A stretch of DNA of 64,000 nucleotides from Corynebacterium yudongzhengii (GTDB lineage: Bacteria; Actinomycetota; Actinomycetes; Mycobacteriales; Mycobacteriaceae), in contig NZ_CP026947.1 of the NCBI RefSeq assembly GCF_003065405.1, forward strand, positions 310,001 through 374,000, written 5' to 3'. Positions 39,777 to 54,635 of this stretch are shown here, piece after piece; the first letter of the stretch is position 1; every line of letters begins with the position of its first letter. The notes below the pieces were generated by a model. That model did no database searches. It worked only from the letters and a program-made list of their open reading frames with translations, and was not told the origin of the DNA. A program made the translations under genes and the position numbers.

Positions 39777-40292
39777 ATGGCAAACCCGAAGAACGTTGCG
39801 GAGCTCGCAGCCCTGAAGGAGAAGTTCCAGGAGGCCGACTCGTTGTTCCTTACGGAGTACCGCGGCCTGACCGTTTCTCAGGTCCAGGAGCTGCGTGGTG
39901 AGCTCGGATTCGATGTCGAATACCACGTCGCCAAGAACACCCTCCTGAAGATCGCCGCTCAAGAGCAGGGGATCGAGGGCCTTGACGAGCACCTGACCGG
40001 CCCGACCGCCGTCGCCTTCATCAAGGGCGAGGCCGTTGACGCCGCCAAGGTCATGAAGAAGTTCGCCGAGGACCACGAAGCGCTCGTGGTTAAGGGCGGC
40101 TACATGGACGGCGGTCCGCTGACCGCTGACCAGGTCAGGGCCATTGCCGAGCTGGACAACCGCGAGACCACCCTCGCCAAGCTGGCCGGCGCTATGAAGG
40201 GCAATCTGGCGAAGGCTGCCGGTGCATTCAACGCTCCGGCGACCAAGATGGCGCGACTCGCTGCAGCACTGCAGGAGAAGCAGGACGCCTAA
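39777..40292 (+). CDS. rplJ: 50S ribosomal protein L10
   Basis: A 171-residue L10, the base of the L7/L12 stalk. It begins [17 protein letters not shown], followed by the conserved [17 protein letters not shown] and AKNTLLKIA; the C-terminal helix that binds L12 dimers is Ala-rich. The ATG follows GGAAAGGAGG. rplL follows 112 bp later with its own purine-rich site. The preceding leader contains an attenuator. Confidence 0.97.
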   Translation: MANPKNVAELAALKEKFQEADSLFLTEYRGLTVSQVQELRGELGFDVEYHVAKNTLLKIAAQEQGIEGLDEHLTGPTAVAFIKGEAVDAAKVMKKFAEDHEALVVKGGYMDGGPLTADQVRAIAELDNRETTLAKLAGAMKGNLAKAAGAFNAPATKMARLAAALQEKQDA

Positions 40293-40404
40293 CACTCTGC
40301 GTCCGCGGTCTCTCGCCGTGCGCAGAGCAAACACTTAAGAAGCACACAGACATTGCCCGGCCGCCCTTGGTGGGGGCCGGCACACGAAAAGAAAGGATGC
40401 CACC

Positions 40405-40794
40405 ATGGCTAAGCTTTCCAAGGACGAGCTCATCGAAGCTTTCAAGGAAATGACCCTCATCGAGCTCTCTGAGTTCGTCAAGGAGTTCGAGGAGGTCTTC
40501 GACGTGGAGGCCGCCGCTCCGGTCGCCGCCGCTGCTGCTCCGGCCGCTGGCGATGCCGGCGCTGCCGCTGCCGAGGAGAAGGACGAGTTCGACGTCGTCC
40601 TCACCGATGTCGGCGGCAAGAAGATCGGCGTCATCAAGGCTGTCCGCGAGATCGTCTCCGGCCTGGGCCTGAAGGAGGCCAAGGAGATGGTCGAGTCCGC
40701 TCCGAAGGCTGTCCTCGAGGGCGCCAACAAGGAAGACGCCGAGGCTGCCAAGGAGAAGCTCGAGGACGCTGGCGCTTCCGTCGAGCTCAAGTAG
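40405..40794 (+). CDS. rplL: 50S ribosomal protein L7/L12
   Basis: A 129-residue L7/L12. The N-terminal dimerisation domain ([29 protein letters not shown]), an Ala-rich hinge (about residues 37-52) and the C-terminal factor-binding domain ([22 protein letters not shown]) are all present. It recruits elongation factors to the ribosome. A compound terminator follows the gene directly. Confidence 0.98.
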   Translation: MAKLSKDELIEAFKEMTLIELSEFVKEFEEVFDVEAAAPVAAAAAPAAGDAGAAAAEEKDEFDVVLTDVGGKKIGVIKAVREIVSGLGLKEAKEMVESAPKAVLEGANKEDAEAAKEKLEDAGASVELK

Positions 40795-40801
40795 TCGCCT
40801 A

Positions 40802-40880
40802 GCCGCCTGATACTAGGGCGGCGCGCTGCTTGGCGCTTTTGCTTACCCCGTGCATGCTGAGATGCGTGCGCGGGGTTTTC
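40802..40880 (+). terminator. Compound terminator after rplL
   Basis: A first hairpin GCCGCC/GGCGGC (40802-40822) and a short GCGC hairpin precede the main one: ACCCCGTGCATGC (40845-40857) pairs with GCGTGCGCGGGGT (40864-40876), with two G-U pairs, followed by TTTTC. Confidence 0.85.
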
Positions 40881-40884
40881 TCAT

Positions 40885-41094
40885 GTGTGGGTGGTTTGGG
40901 AGTGCGTGGGAAGGCGGGGTGGGGTAGGCGGACGGCGTTGGGTTCATGGGGCGGTAACGTTTTCGTGCGCGTTTGTACGCGTGGTCGAAAGGAGTCTCCC
41001 CTAAAGGGGTCTCGCGCGGTCGAAACGAGTAGTCCTTTATATGGCCCTCCTTTCGACCAGCGTTAGCGCCCCATGAGAACAAACTCACCCACAC
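40885..41094. repeat. Palindromic intergenic island 3
   Basis: Three inverted repeats are nested in the same order: GTGTGGGTG (40885-40893) with CACCCACAC (41086-41094); GTTCATGGGGCGGTAACG (40942-40959) with 41061-41080, imperfect; and TGGTCGAAAGGAG (40982-40994) with CTCCTTTCGACCA (41047-41059), perfect. The centre carries CCCCTAAAGGGG and another GGTCGAAA. It is the short member of the family seen at 13186 and 20863. No gene is visible between rplL and 41171. Confidence 0.82.
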
Positions 41095-41170
41095 TCATCA
41101 CACCCCACGAATACCGAACGCGCCGGAGCAGAAGTCTTCGCGTAGCGGGTGCCCGGGTAGACTGTCCGGC

Positions 41171-42175
41171 ATGCTTCCGAAGTCCCGCATCATCTCTGCC
41201 CTCCTCGTCGGTTTAGGTATTGCCCTGATCGTCGGCGGGTTGATGGCGCCACGACTCATCGATTCGGATGGCCGCCTCCCGCTGGATCTCGAGAACTCCA
41301 CGTGGACGCTCACTGATGACAGTGCGGCCACCCGTCTGTTGACGGATCCCAACGGCCGCGTCTTGGAAACGCCGGTAACCCGCCAGCTCCACCTACAGAT
41401 CGGGGAGCCGGCGACGGCTGACACGGCGAGCGTGCGGGTCGGCACCACGCTCATGCGGGACAGCCTGCAGGAGGAGAGCGACCGGCTGATCACCGCCTCG
41501 ACCTGGGGCTATGAGATGGACCGGGTCACCGGCGAGGCGACCACCCCGGCGAACCTCACCCACACCATTGGCATGCCGCCAGAAGAAGTAGAGGTTGACG
41601 GCGTGTGGATGAAGTTCCCCACCGACGCCGAGCAGACCACCTACGACGTCTTCGACGACACCCTGCGCGAATCCCGCCCGGCCACCTTCATCGATTCCCA
41701 GGAGATTGATGGCCGCACGATCTACCATTACCGCCAGGAGATCGAGCCGACGAACGTCGCCTTCTTATACGAGTCCTTCCTCAACACCGCCCCGGTCGGC
41801 GATCAGCAGGGTGCGCTGTACCACTCCGCCACCACCGACTTCTACGTAGACCAGATCACCGGGCTCGTCGTTGACATTGAGACCGAGATCTACGACTTCT
41901 ACGCCGTGCCCGGCCAGGAGAACGACGAGCAGGCGCGCGAGACTTTCCTGCAGTTCACTGGCAGCCGGGAGGACGCGCAAGTCGACGCCACCTTGGCGGA
42001 GATCGACGACATCTCAGGCTCCACCACTGCCGAGCTGATCCGCTGGTCGGTGGTCGCGGTGGGCGTCGTGATCACGGTGCTTGGCCTTTTGGGTGCCTTC
42101 CTCGGCAACGGCGCCGAGCGCGGCAAGACCCGCCAGCGTCGCCGGATTCGCGGGCGACATGCCCGGCGGAAATAG
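41171..42175 (+). CDS. DUF3068 family membrane protein
   Basis: A 334-residue protein with an N-terminal membrane segment (ISALLVGLGIALIVGGLMAP), a large extracytoplasmic domain of about 260 residues, a second membrane segment (IRWSVVAVGVVITVLGLLGAF) and a very basic end (RQRRRIRGRHARR). The two-segment layout and the APRLIDSDGRLPLDLENSTWTLTD start fit DUF3068, found in mycolic-acid bacteria. Some databases relate this family to a PorA porin, which I cannot confirm here. TAGACT ends 7 bp before the ATG, so the mRNA is probably leaderless. It lies directly upstream of the rpoB leader. Confidence 0.82.
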   Translation: MLPKSRIISALLVGLGIALIVGGLMAPRLIDSDGRLPLDLENSTWTLTDDSAATRLLTDPNGRVLETPVTRQLHLQIGEPATADTASVRVGTTLMRDSLQEESDRLITASTWGYEMDRVTGEATTPANLTHTIGMPPEEVEVDGVWMKFPTDAEQTTYDVFDDTLRESRPATFIDSQEIDGRTIYHYRQEIEPTNVAFLYESFLNTAPVGDQQGALYHSATTDFYVDQITGLVVDIETEIYDFYAVPGQENDEQARETFLQFTGSREDAQVDATLAEIDDISGSTTAELIRWSVVAVGVVITVLGLLGAFLGNGAERGKTRQRRRIRGRHARRK

Positions 42176-42268
42176 CGCACAAGTTGCGGAAGTCTCGGCC
42201 GGCGGTGGTAGAGTCCGGCGGTGACATAGCGAGTAGGCGCGTGTAGCCTCCGCGCCGCGCCGGACGTC

Positions 42269-42297
42269 TTTACAGTGCCTTAGACTTGGTATAAGCT
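42269..42297 (+). promoter_or_regulatory. Predicted rpoBC promoter
   Basis: TTTACA (42269-42274), a 17-bp spacer and TAAGCT (42292-42297). Transcription should begin near 42304, immediately before a strong stem-loop. Confidence 0.6.
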
Positions 42298-42305
42298 ACA
42301 TCGTT

Positions 42306-42395
42306 GCGCTGGAATTCTGCTCTGGTGTGCCCGAGAACCTTGTCAACGGTTTTAAGAAACCGAACTTGACAAGGTGACTTTGTGCATTCCAGAGC
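42306..42395 (+). other. Structured element in the rpoB leader
   Basis: Outer stem: 42306-42315 with 42386-42395 (CTGGAAT/ATTCCAG core). Inner stem: ACCTTGTCAA (42337-42346) with TTGACAAGGT (42366-42375), continued by CGGTTT/AAACCG around a TAAG loop with a 3-base bulge. There is no T run, so it is not a simple terminator. It lies in the 5' leader, about 100 bases before rpoB. Confidence 0.7.
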
Positions 42396-42485
42396 CGTTT
42401 ATTCCACAGCAGACCGAATGCTACAACTACCAGCGGTTTCGGAGCTTCTGTAAGCCAGAGCAGGAGCCCACCGATTCCGCGTGAG

Positions 42486-45400
42486 GTGCTGGAAGGACCC
42501 ATCTTGGCAGTCTCCCGCCAGACCATGTCAGAGGCCGACATCCCCGGTGCGCCGACTCGTTACTCTTTCGCGAAGATTAGCGAGCCCGTGCCCGTGCCGG
42601 GCCTACTAGATCTACAGCTCGACTCCTTCGACTGGCTGATCGGCGCACCGGAGTGGCGCGCCCGCCAGCAGGAGGAGCGCGGTGACGATGCCGTGATCAC
42701 GAGTGGACTGGAGGACATTCTCCACGAGCTGAGCCCGATCCAGGATTACTCGGGCAATATGTCTTTGTCTCTGTCTGAGCCGCGCTTCGAGCCGGTCAAG
42801 CACTCTGTCGAGGAGTGCAAGGACAAGGACATCAACTACTCCGCCCAGCTCTATGTCACCGCGGAGTTCATTAACAACGACACCCAGGAGATCAAGTCTC
42901 AGACGGTGTTCATCGGCGACTTCCCGCTGATGACCGACAAGGGCACCTTCATCGTCAACGGCACCGAGCGTGTCGTTGTCTCCCAGCTGGTGCGTTCCCC
43001 AGGCGTGTACTTCGATCAGTCGATCGACAAGTCCACCGAGCGTCCGCTGCACTCGGTGAAGGTGATTCCGTCGCGCGGTGCGTGGCTGGAGTTCGACGTC
43101 GATAAGCGGGACACCGTCGGCGTGCGCATCGACCGTAAGCGTCGCCAGCCGGTGACCGTGCTGCTGAAGGCGCTGGGCTGGACCGAAGAGCAGATCAAGG
43201 AGCGCTTCGGCTTCTCCGAGCTCATGATGTCGACCCTGGAGTCCGACGGCGTCTCCAACACCGACGAGGCTCTGCTCGAGATCTACCGCAAGCAGCGCCC
43301 GGGCGAGCAGCCGACGCGTGATCTCGCACAGTCGCTCATCGAGAACGCCTTCTTCCGTGCCAAGCGCTACGACCTTGCCAAGGTCGGCCGCTACAAGGTC
43401 AACCGCAAGCTCGGCCTGGGCGGTGACCACGACGGTCTCATGACGCTGACCGAAGAGGATATCGCCACCACCATAGAGTACCTGGTGCGCCTGCACGTCG
43501 GCGAGCGGGAGATGACCGCCCCGAACGGCGAGACCATCCCGCTGTACACCGACGACATCGACCACTTCGGTAACCGTCGTCTGCGTACCGTCGGCGAGCT
43601 CATCCAGAACCAGGTCCGCGTCGGCCTGTCGCGCATGGAGCGCGTCGTCCGCGAGCGCATGACCACCCAGGACGCCGAGTCGATCACCCCGACCTCGCTG
43701 ATCAACGTCCGCCCGGTCTCCGCGGCGATCCGCGAGTTCTTCGGCACCTCGCAGCTCTCGCAGTTCATGGATCAGAACAACACGCTGTCGGGGCTGACCC
43801 ACAAGCGTCGCCTCTCCGCCCTGGGTCCGGGCGGCCTGTCGCGTGAGCGCGCCGGCATCGAGGTCCGCGACGTCCACCCGTCGCACTACGGGCGCATGTG
43901 CCCCGTCGAGACGCCGGAGGGACCGAACATCGGTCTGATCGGCTCCCTCGCGTCCTATGCTCGCGTGAACTCCTTCGGCTTCATCGAGACCCCGTACCGC
44001 AAGGTCATCGACGGCCGCGTCACCGACGAGGTCGAGTACCTCACCGCCGACGAGGAAGACCGCCACACCATCGCGCAGGCCTCCGTCGAACAGGATGCGG
44101 ACGGCAACATCGTCGAGGAGCGCATCGAGGTGCGCATCAAGGACGGCGACATCGCCGTCACCGAGGCGAAGAACGTCGACTACATCGACGTCTCCCCGCG
44201 CCAGATGGTCTCCGTCGGTACCGCCATGATTCCGTTCCTGGAGCACGACGACGCCAACCGTGCCCTCATGGGCGCCAACATGCAGAAGCAGGCCGTGCCG
44301 CTGGTGCGCACCGAGTCCGCATACGTCGGCACCGGCATGGAGCAGCGCGCCGCCTACGATGCTGGCGACGTCGTGATCACCCCGAAGGCTGGCGTCGTCG
44401 AGAACGTCACCGCCGATGTCATCACCATCATGGATGACGACGGCATCCGCGACTCCTACATCCTCCGCAAGTTCCAGCGCACCAACCAGGGCACCTGCTA
44501 CAACCAGACCCCCTTGGTCAGCGCCGGTGAGCGTGTCGAGGCCGGCCAGGTCATCGCCGACGGCCCGGGCACCAAGAACGGTGAGCTGGCGCTGGGCCGT
44601 AACCTCCTGGTCGCGTTCATGCCCTGGGAAGGCCACAACTACGAGGACGCGATCATCCTCAACCAGCGCGTGGTCGAAGAGGACATCCTCACCTCGATCC
44701 ACATCGAGGAGCACGAGATCGACGCCCGTGACACCAAGCTGGGCGCCGAGGAGATCACCCGCGAGATCCCGAACGTCTCCGACGACGTCCTGCGTGATCT
44801 CGACGAGCGCGGCATCATCCGCATCGGCGCGGACGTGCGTGCGGGTGATATCCTCGTCGGCAAGGTCACCCCGAAGGGTGAGACCGAACTGACCCCGGAG
44901 GAGCGCCTGCTGCGCGCCATCTTCGGTGAGAAGGCCCGCGAGGTGCGCGATACTTCCCTGAAGGTGCCGCACGGCGAGACCGGCAAGGTCATCGGTGTCC
45001 GCCGCTTCTCCCGGGAGGACGACGACGATCTGTCCCCGGGCGTCAACGAGATGATCCGCGTCTACGTTGCCCAGAAGCGCAAGATCCAGGACGGCGACAA
45101 GATGGCCGGCCGCCACGGCAACAAGGGTGTCGTCGGCAAGATCCTGCCGCCGGAGGACATGCCGTTCATGCCGGACGGAACCCCGGTCGACATCATCCTC
45201 AACACCCACGGTGTGCCGCGTCGTATGAACATCGGCCAGGTGCTCGAGGTGCACCTGGGCTGGCTGGCGCACGCCGGCTGGACCATCGATCAAAACGACC
45301 CGAAGAACGCCGAGCTGCTCAAGACCCTGCCGAAGGAGCTCTACGACGTCCCGCCGGAGTCGCTGACCGCCACCCCGGTCTTCGACGGCGCGATCAACGA

Positions 45401-45986
45401 GGAGCTCAACCGGCTGCTCGCCAGCTCCAAGCCGAACCGCGACGGCGACGTCTTGGTCGACGAGCACGGCAAGTCGCAGCTTTTCGACGGACGCTCCGGC
45501 GAGCCCTTCGAACACCCGATTTCGGTGGGCTACATGTACATGCTCAAGCTGCACCACCTCATTGACGAGAAGATCCACGCCCGTTCCACCGGCCCGTACT
45601 CCATGATCACCCAGCAGCCGCTGGGCGGTAAGGCACAGTTCGGTGGCCAGCGCTTCGGTGAGATGGAGGTCTGGGCCATGCAGGCCTACGGCGCCGCCTA
45701 CACCCTGCAGGAGCTCCTGACCGTCAAGTCCGATGACGTGGTGGGCCGCGTGAAGGTCTACGAGGCGATCGTCAAGGGGGACAACATCCCGGATCCGGGC
45801 ATCCCGGAGTCGTTCAAGGTGTTGCTCAAGGAGCTGCAGTCGCTGTGCCTCAACGTCGAGGTGCTCGCCACCGACGGCACCCCGATGGAGCTCTCGGGCT
45901 CCGACGAGGACGACGAGGCAGCCTCCAGCCTGGGCATCAACCTGTCCCGCGACGAGCGCGCCGACGCCGACAGCGACATCGCCTAA
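42486..45986 (+). CDS. rpoB: DNA-directed RNA polymerase subunit beta
   Basis: A complete beta subunit (1166 residues from GTG 42486). The protein is better started at TTG 42504, which has GGAAGGA 8 bases upstream and gives MAVSRQT. The rifampicin pocket segment reads [32 protein letters not shown], with Asp, His and Ser at the three main resistance positions unchanged, so no resistance mutation is visible there. The C-terminus has the flap and clamp motifs ([36 protein letters not shown]). rpoC follows 117 bp later. Confidence 0.98.
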   Translation: MLEGPILAVSRQTMSEADIPGAPTRYSFAKISEPVPVPGLLDLQLDSFDWLIGAPEWRARQQEERGDDAVITSGLEDILHELSPIQDYSGNMSLSLSEPRFEPVKHSVEECKDKDINYSAQLYVTAEFINNDTQEIKSQTVFIGDFPLMTDKGTFIVNGTERVVVSQLVRSPGVYFDQSIDKSTERPLHSVKVIPSRGAWLEFDVDKRDTVGVRIDRKRRQPVTVLLKALGWTEEQIKERFGFSELMMSTLESDGVSNTDEALLEIYRKQRPGEQPTRDLAQSLIENAFFRAKRYDLAKVGRYKVNRKLGLGGDHDGLMTLTEEDIATTIEYLVRLHVGEREMTAPNGETIPLYTDDIDHFGNRRLRTVGELIQNQVRVGLSRMERVVRERMTTQDAESITPTSLINVRPVSAAIREFFGTSQLSQFMDQNNTLSGLTHKRRLSALGPGGLSRERAGIEVRDVHPSHYGRMCPVETPEGPNIGLIGSLASYARVNSFGFIETPYRKVIDGRVTDEVEYLTADEEDRHTIAQASVEQDADGNIVEERIEVRIKDGDIAVTEAKNVDYIDVSPRQMVSVGTAMIPFLEHDDANRALMGANMQKQAVPLVRTESAYVGTGMEQRAAYDAGDVVITPKAGVVENVTADVITIMDDDGIRDSYILRKFQRTNQGTCYNQTPLVSAGERVEAGQVIADGPGTKNGELALGRNLLVAFMPWEGHNYEDAIILNQRVVEEDILTSIHIEEHEIDARDTKLGAEEITREIPNVSDDVLRDLDERGIIRIGADVRAGDILVGKVTPKGETELTPEERLLRAIFGEKAREVRDTSLKVPHGETGKVIGVRRFSREDDDDLSPGVNEMIRVYVAQKRKIQDGDKMAGRHGNKGVVGKILPPEDMPFMPDGTPVDIILNTHGVPRRMNIGQVLEVHLGWLAHAGWTIDQNDPKNAELLKTLPKELYDVPPESLTATPVFDGAINEELNRLLASSKPNRDGDVLVDEHGKSQLFDGRSGEPFEHPISVGYMYMLKLHHLIDEKIHARSTGPYSMITQQPLGGKAQFGGQRFGEMEVWAMQAYGAAYTLQELLTVKSDDVVGRVKVYEAIVKGDNIPDPGIPESFKVLLKELQSLCLNVEVLATDGTPMELSGSDEDDEAASSLGINLSRDERADADSDIA

Positions 45987-46103
45987 GGCACGTGCCAGGT
46001 TCGCCGGCGGCGTCGATAAGCGGCGTCGCTGGCGAGCAAGTCAACTAGCTAGAACTGATAAGCCATTCAATCCCTTCCGCACCGGAGGGGGAAAGGGAGT
46101 TAC

Positions 46104-50117
<4,014 letters not shown>

Positions 50118-50156
50118 CAGACTGGCATTCTGGCTAGCACGGTCTGCTTAAGCCCC

Positions 50157-50201
50157 GCGCCCCGGCACCCGGATCCTCTGGGTGTCGGGGCGCTGGGTTT
50201 T
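50157..50201 (+). terminator. Intrinsic terminator after rpoC
   Basis: GCGCCCCGGCACCC (50157-50170) pairs with GGGTGTCGGGGCGC (50080+100 to 50193) with one G-U pair and a 9-base loop; TGGGTTTT follows. Confidence 0.93.
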
Positions 50202-50226
50202 GAATAGCCCGAATAGCCCCAAACCC

Positions 50227-50871
50227 TCAGTGCTTCTCGGAAGACCGCCGGGGCCTGCGCGGTACGCGGATCACGTCAACACCGCCCATGACCGCGAAGT
50301 AGCGCACGTGTATCCGTGGGGCGTCGGCGGGCACCTCGGTGCGGCGGATGCTCACGCCGGGGCTGTCTTTGACTTCGCTGCCGCCGAGGATGGGCAGGCC
50401 GCTGACGTCGACATGCATGTCCTCGGGCACGTAGACTTCCACTCCACCGACGGCGGCGAAGATGGTGATCGTGGTCTCCGCACTCGCCAGCGTGGCCTCG
50501 GTGAGATGGATCTCGACGCCACCCACGATCGCGATCGAGGTGTGGCGAGGGGCGCAGGCCCAGTTACCGGTCAGGTCGTTGCCGCCGATAATCGCTATGC
50601 TCATGCCCTGGCCGTCGACGCCGGGGGAGACCTGCTCTAAGGCGGGGGATGTCTCCTGCTGGGGCGTGGTCAGCGAGGTGGGATCGTCGATATCTAAGTC
50701 GCGGGTGAGTGGCGTGAGCTCGCGCCGGAAGCGGGCGCCACGCGCGGCGGTTAAGCGTTCGTCGTATTCTTGGTAGTCCAGTTGTCCTGCGTCGAGCGCG
50801 TGCGACAAGATGGTCATGACTCGTGAGCAATCCGCGTCGCTGGCGCTGAGATCCGGCGCGTTGTCGTCCAT
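50227..50871 (-). CDS. DUF1707 (SHOCT-like) protein with LiaF-type C-terminal domain
   Basis: A 214-residue cytoplasmic protein. The N-terminus has the DUF1707 pattern (SASDADCSRVMTILSHALDAGQLDYQEYDERLTAARGA), a small helical module common in actinobacteria. From about residue 90 repeated beta-strand units (SIAIIGGNDLTG, SIAIVGGVEIHLTEA, TIFAAVGGVEVYVPEDMHVDV, YFAVMGGVDVIRVP) form a beta-helix-like domain akin to LiaF/DUF2154 cell-wall stress proteins. There is no membrane segment. The function is not established. Upstream, TATGCT ends 6 bp before the ATG, another near-leaderless start. Confidence 0.83.
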   Translation of the reverse strand: MDDNAPDLSASDADCSRVMTILSHALDAGQLDYQEYDERLTAARGARFRRELTPLTRDLDIDDPTSLTTPQQETSPALEQVSPGVDGQGMSIAIIGGNDLTGNWACAPRHTSIAIVGGVEIHLTEATLASAETTITIFAAVGGVEVYVPEDMHVDVSGLPILGGSEVKDSPGVSIRRTEVPADAPRIHVRYFAVMGGVDVIRVPRRPRRSSEKH

Positions 50872-50937
50872 AGCGTGAGCATAAAACGCCCATCCACCGG
50901 CCGCAATAGATCTCCAGCTCAGCGCACCACCCGCGTT

Positions 50938-50967
50938 TTGGAGCTGGCTTAATCTTTAGGCTAAACT
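50938..50967 (+). promoter_or_regulatory. Predicted promoter of rpsL-rpsG
   Basis: TTGGAG (50938-50943), an 18-bp spacer and TAAACT (50962-50967), leaving a leader of about 175 bases before rpsL. Confidence 0.55.
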
Positions 50968-51151
50968 TCCCACACAGTCCCACGTTTTGGTGGGCATCCC
51001 GCATCCGCGGTCGTCGGATGCAGTGGAATCACCCGGCCGGGCCCTGGAAAAGAGCCCCGATTTTTCCTGTGCGCACATGCGCTTAAAGGTATACCCCGGT
51101 TGATCACCCACCGAAACCGCGATTTCCTGGCGACGATAAAGAAAGAGAACT

Positions 51152-51523
51152 ATGCCAACTATTCAGCAGCTGGTCCGCAAGGGCCGCAAGGATAAGCCGA
51201 CCGGCGTGTCCACCGCAGCCCTGAAGGGCTCGCCGCAGCGCCGCGGCGTCTGCACCCGCGTGTACACCACCACCCCGAAGAAGCCGAACTCGGCGCTTCG
51301 TAAGGTCGCCCGTGTGCGCCTGACCACCGGTATCGAGGTCTCGGCCTACATCCCGGGCGAGGGCCACAACCTGCAGGAGCACTCGATGGTGCTCGTGCGT
51401 GGCGGTCGTGTGAAGGACCTTCCGGGTGTTCGTTACAAGATCGTCCGTGGTGCCCTGGATACCCAGGCAGTCAAGGACCGCAAGCAGGCCCGTTCCCGCT
51501 ACGGCGCAAAGAAGGGACAGTAA
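51152..51523 (+). CDS. rpsL: 30S ribosomal protein S12
   Basis: A 123-residue S12. The decoding-site loops are [15 protein letters not shown] (Lys43 and Lys44) and [13 protein letters not shown] (Lys88 in VKDL). The streptomycin-resistance positions 43 and 88 carry the sensitive-type lysines. The C-terminus [10 protein letters not shown] is usual. The ATG follows AAGAAAGAGAA. rpsG begins 3 bp downstream. Confidence 0.98.
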   Translation: MPTIQQLVRKGRKDKPTGVSTAALKGSPQRRGVCTRVYTTTPKKPNSALRKVARVRLTTGIEVSAYIPGEGHNLQEHSMVLVRGGRVKDLPGVRYKIVRGALDTQAVKDRKQARSRYGAKKGQ

Positions 51524-51526
51524 ACA

Positions 51527-51994
51527 ATGCGTAAGAATTCCGCTCCGAAGCGTCGCGTTGTCAAGGACCCGGTCTACGACTCTGAGCTGGTGACCCAGCT
51601 GGTCAACAAGGTCCTGCGCGACGGCAAGAAGTCCACCGCCGAGCGCATCGTCTACGGTGCCCTCGAGCAGTGCCGAGAGAAGACGGGCACGGATCCCGTC
51701 GGCACCCTGGAAAAGGCCCTGGGCAACATCCGTCCGGACCTCGAGGTCCGCTCCCGCCGCGTTGGTGGCGCCACCTACCAGGTCCCGGTCGAGGTGCGCC
51801 CGGAGCGCTCCACCACCCTCGCGCTGCGTTGGCTCGTGACCTTCACCCGCCAGCGTCGTGAGAACTCCATGATGGAGCGCCTGGCCAACGAGATCCTCGA
51901 CGCCTCCAACGGCCTCGGTGCTTCCGTGAAGCGCCGCGAGGACACCCACAAGATGGCCGAGGCCAACCGCGCTTTCGCCCACTACCGCTGGTAG
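51527..51994 (+). CDS. rpsG: 30S ribosomal protein S7
   Basis: A 155-residue S7, the primary binder of the 3' domain of 16S rRNA. The start [30 protein letters not shown] and the end [14 protein letters not shown] are standard. It is translated from an ATG 3 bp after rpsL, in the str-type operon. fusA is separated by 270 bp and probably has additional control. Confidence 0.98.
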   Translation: MRKNSAPKRRVVKDPVYDSELVTQLVNKVLRDGKKSTAERIVYGALEQCREKTGTDPVGTLEKALGNIRPDLEVRSRRVGGATYQVPVEVRPERSTTLALRWLVTFTRQRRENSMMERLANEILDASNGLGASVKRREDTHKMAEANRAFAHYRW

Positions 51995-52264
51995 TTTCCA
52001 CGATGAACGCCCACGCAGCCCGATCGAAGCCCGGCATGACCGTAGACACGGCGCCTTCCTGCGCCTATGCTACGTAGCCGTCGTTCCGGTCGGGCTGGGG
52101 TGTCTCGAAGGCCACTGACTCCTTCGAGCGTCTGCGCGGCGGGCGGCCTTCCGCTGCCGGAAGCGCCGATTAGTGGCAGAATTGAACAGAACTTATTCGC
52201 ACATGTAGGCGTCCACTGGTGAGAGTCCACGACGTCAATCGACAAACGAGTTGGGGTAGAAACT
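51995..52264 (+). other. rpsG-fusA spacer with two hairpins
   Basis: No gene seen. Two perfect hairpins occur: CTCGAAGG (52104-52111) with CCTTCGAG (52121-52128), and CTTCCG-CTGC-CGGAAG (52148-52163). Neither is followed by a T run. A weak promoter-like TTGAAC (near 52180) precedes fusA, but its -10 is unclear. Confidence 0.45.
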
Positions 52265-54391
52265 GTGGCACAAGAAGTGCTTAAGGACCTGAAGAAGGTT
52301 CGCAACATCGGCATCATGGCCCACATCGATGCCGGTAAGACCACGACCACCGAGCGCATCCTGTTCTACACGGGTATCAACCGCAAGGTCGGCGAGACCC
52401 ACGACGGTGGCGCGACCACCGACTGGATGGATCAGGAGCAGGAACGCGGCATCACCATTACCTCCGCCGCCGTGACCTGTTTCTGGGAGGGCAACCAGAT
52501 CAACATCATCGACACCCCGGGCCACGTCGACTTCACCGTTGAGGTCGAGCGTTCCCTGCGTGTTCTCGATGGTGCCGTGGCTGTCTTCGATGCCAAGGAA
52601 GGCGTGGAGCCGCAGTCCGAGCAGGTTTGGCGCCAGGCCACGAAGTACGACGTTCCGCGTATCTGCTTCGTCAACAAGATGGACAAGCTCGGCGCTGACT
52701 TCTACTTCACCGTCGACACCATCAAGGACCGTCTGGGTGCGAAGCCGCTGGTCATGCAGCTGCCGATCGGCTCCGAGGATGACTTCGACGGCGTCGTCGA
52801 CCTCATCGAGATGAAGGCCCACATGTGGCCGGGCAAGGTCGCCGTCGGCGAGGAGCCGCAGATCCAGGAGATCCCGGAGGACCTCAAGGAGAAGGCCGAG
52901 GAGTACCGCGAGGCGCTCGTCGAGACCGTCGCTGAGTCCGACGAGGAGCTCATGGAGAAGTACTTCGGTGGCGAGGAGCTGACCACCGAGGAGATCAAGG
53001 CGGCCATCCGTAAGCTGACCGTCAACTCTGAGATCTACCCGGTCTACTGCGGTACCGCCTACCGCAACAAGGGCATCCAGCCGCTGCTCGACGCGGTCGT
53101 CGACTACCTGCCGAACCCGCTGGACGTCGGCGAGGTCCACGGCCACGCCGTCGGCAACGAGGACGAGGAGATGACCCGTAAGCCGTCGAAGGATTCCCCC
53201 TTCTCGGCGCTGGCGTTCAAGATTGCCGTCCACCCGTTCTTCGGCAAGCTGACCTACGTCCGCGTGTACTCCGGTCGCTGTGCCCCGGGTGAGCAGGTCC
53301 AGAACTCCACCAAGGAGAAGAAGGAGCGCGTTGGCAAGCTCTTCCAGATGCACGCCAACAAGGAAAACCCGGTCGACGAGGCCACCGCGGGCAACATCTA
53401 CGCCTTCATCGGCCTGAAGGACACCACCACCGGTGACACCCTGTGTGACCCGAACAACCAGATCATCCTGGAGTCCATGGACTTCCCGGATCCGGTGATT
53501 CAGGTCGCCATCGAGCCGAAGACCAAGTCGGACCAGGAGAAGCTGGGTACCGCTATCCAGAAGCTGGCCGAAGAGGACCCGACCTTCACCGTCCGCTTGG
53601 ACGAGGAGTCCGGCCAGACCGTCATCGGCGGTATGGGCGAGCTGCACCTCGACGTCCTGGTCGACCGCATGAAGCGCGAGTTCAAGGTCGAGGCGAACAT
53701 CGGTAACCCGCAGGTCGCCTACCGCGAGACCATCCGCAAGGCCGTGGAGAACGTCGACTACACCCACAAGAAGCAGACTGGTGGTTCCGGTCAGTTCGCG
53801 AAGGTGGTCATCTCTATCGAGCCTTATACCCCGAGCCCGGAGGAGCTGGAGGAGGGCGAGGATCCGACCTACGCCTTCGTCAACAACATCACCGGTGGCC
53901 GCGTGCCGAAGGAGTATATCCCGTCCGTCGACGCCGGTATCCAGGACGCCATGCAGTACGGCTACCTGGCTGGCTACCCGCTGGTCAACATCAAGGCCAC
54001 CCTCGAGGACGGCCAGTACCACGACGTCGACTCCTCGGAGATGGCGTTCAAGCTCGCCGGTTCCCAGGCTCTGAAGGAGGCCCTGAGCAAGGCGAAGCCG
54101 GTGCTGCTCGAGCCGCTGATGGCCGTCGAGGTCACCACCCCGGAGGAGTTCATGGGTGACGTGATCGGCGACATCAACGCCCGCCGCGGCCAGGTCAACT
54201 CCATGGACGACCGCCACGGCGCCAAGGTGGTCAAGGCCCTGGTCCCGCTGTCCGAAATGTTCGGCTACGTCGGCGACCTGCGTTCCCGCACCCAGGGCCG
54301 CGCCAACTACACCATGCTCTTCGACTCCTACGGTGAGGTTCCGACGAACGTCGCCCGGGAGATCATCGAGGCACGCAACGGCAACGCCTAA
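52265..54391 (+). CDS. fusA: Elongation factor G
   Basis: A 708-residue translocation GTPase. G1 is [15 protein letters not shown] (near residue 18), G3 is DTPGHVDF, and G4 is NKMDKLGAD. Domains II to V follow in the normal order, with [15 protein letters not shown] in domain IV and [14 protein letters not shown] in domain V. The GTG start gives [21 protein letters not shown]. It moves tRNAs and mRNA after peptide transfer and helps ribosome recycling. Confidence 0.98.
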   Translation: MAQEVLKDLKKVRNIGIMAHIDAGKTTTTERILFYTGINRKVGETHDGGATTDWMDQEQERGITITSAAVTCFWEGNQINIIDTPGHVDFTVEVERSLRVLDGAVAVFDAKEGVEPQSEQVWRQATKYDVPRICFVNKMDKLGADFYFTVDTIKDRLGAKPLVMQLPIGSEDDFDGVVDLIEMKAHMWPGKVAVGEEPQIQEIPEDLKEKAEEYREALVETVAESDEELMEKYFGGEELTTEEIKAAIRKLTVNSEIYPVYCGTAYRNKGIQPLLDAVVDYLPNPLDVGEVHGHAVGNEDEEMTRKPSKDSPFSALAFKIAVHPFFGKLTYVRVYSGRCAPGEQVQNSTKEKKERVGKLFQMHANKENPVDEATAGNIYAFIGLKDTTTGDTLCDPNNQIILESMDFPDPVIQVAIEPKTKSDQEKLGTAIQKLAEEDPTFTVRLDEESGQTVIGGMGELHLDVLVDRMKREFKVEANIGNPQVAYRETIRKAVENVDYTHKKQTGGSGQFAKVVISIEPYTPSPEELEEGEDPTYAFVNNITGGRVPKEYIPSVDAGIQDAMQYGYLAGYPLVNIKATLEDGQYHDVDSSEMAFKLAGSQALKEALSKAKPVLLEPLMAVEVTTPEEFMGDVIGDINARRGQVNSMDDRHGAKVVKALVPLSEMFGYVGDLRSRTQGRANYTMLFDSYGEVPTNVAREIIEARNGNA

Positions 54392-54410
54392 GAAGGGCTG
54401 ACGCCTGCGA

Positions 54411-54449
54411 CCCCGAGCCGGGCCTTTTGTGCCACGGCCCGGCTTGGGT
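54411..54449 (+). terminator. Stem-loop after fusA, probable terminator
   Basis: ACCCCGAGCCGGGCC pairs with GGCCCGGCTTGGGT through a 13-bp stem with one G-U pair. There is no T run after it, so it could instead be a processing or stability element. Confidence 0.55.
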
Positions 54450-54580
54450 CCCATGACGCTTGCAGGGCAGCGGCCTGTTGAACGCCACCCCGATATTAGG
54501 GGGCGTTGAACTGGCCGTTACCCTGTGAGTAGGTCCGCGATTCCCGCCGATCCTCTCACCAGGATCACATCCGAACTGGT

Positions 54581-54609
54581 TTGAAAATCGGGCGGCCAAA
54601 ATCTAGGAT
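54581..54609 (+). promoter_or_regulatory. Predicted tuf promoter
   Basis: TTGAAA (54581-54586), a 17-bp spacer and TAGGAT (54604-54609). It gives a leader of about 120 bases with a stem-loop. Confidence 0.65.
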
Positions 54610-54635
54610 CGTGTAACTGGCACATAAGTAAAAAC

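Noticed and set aside
43740..43860. Possible rifampicin-resistance change in rpoB
   Set aside because: Asp, His and Ser at the main resistance sites are of the sensitive type.
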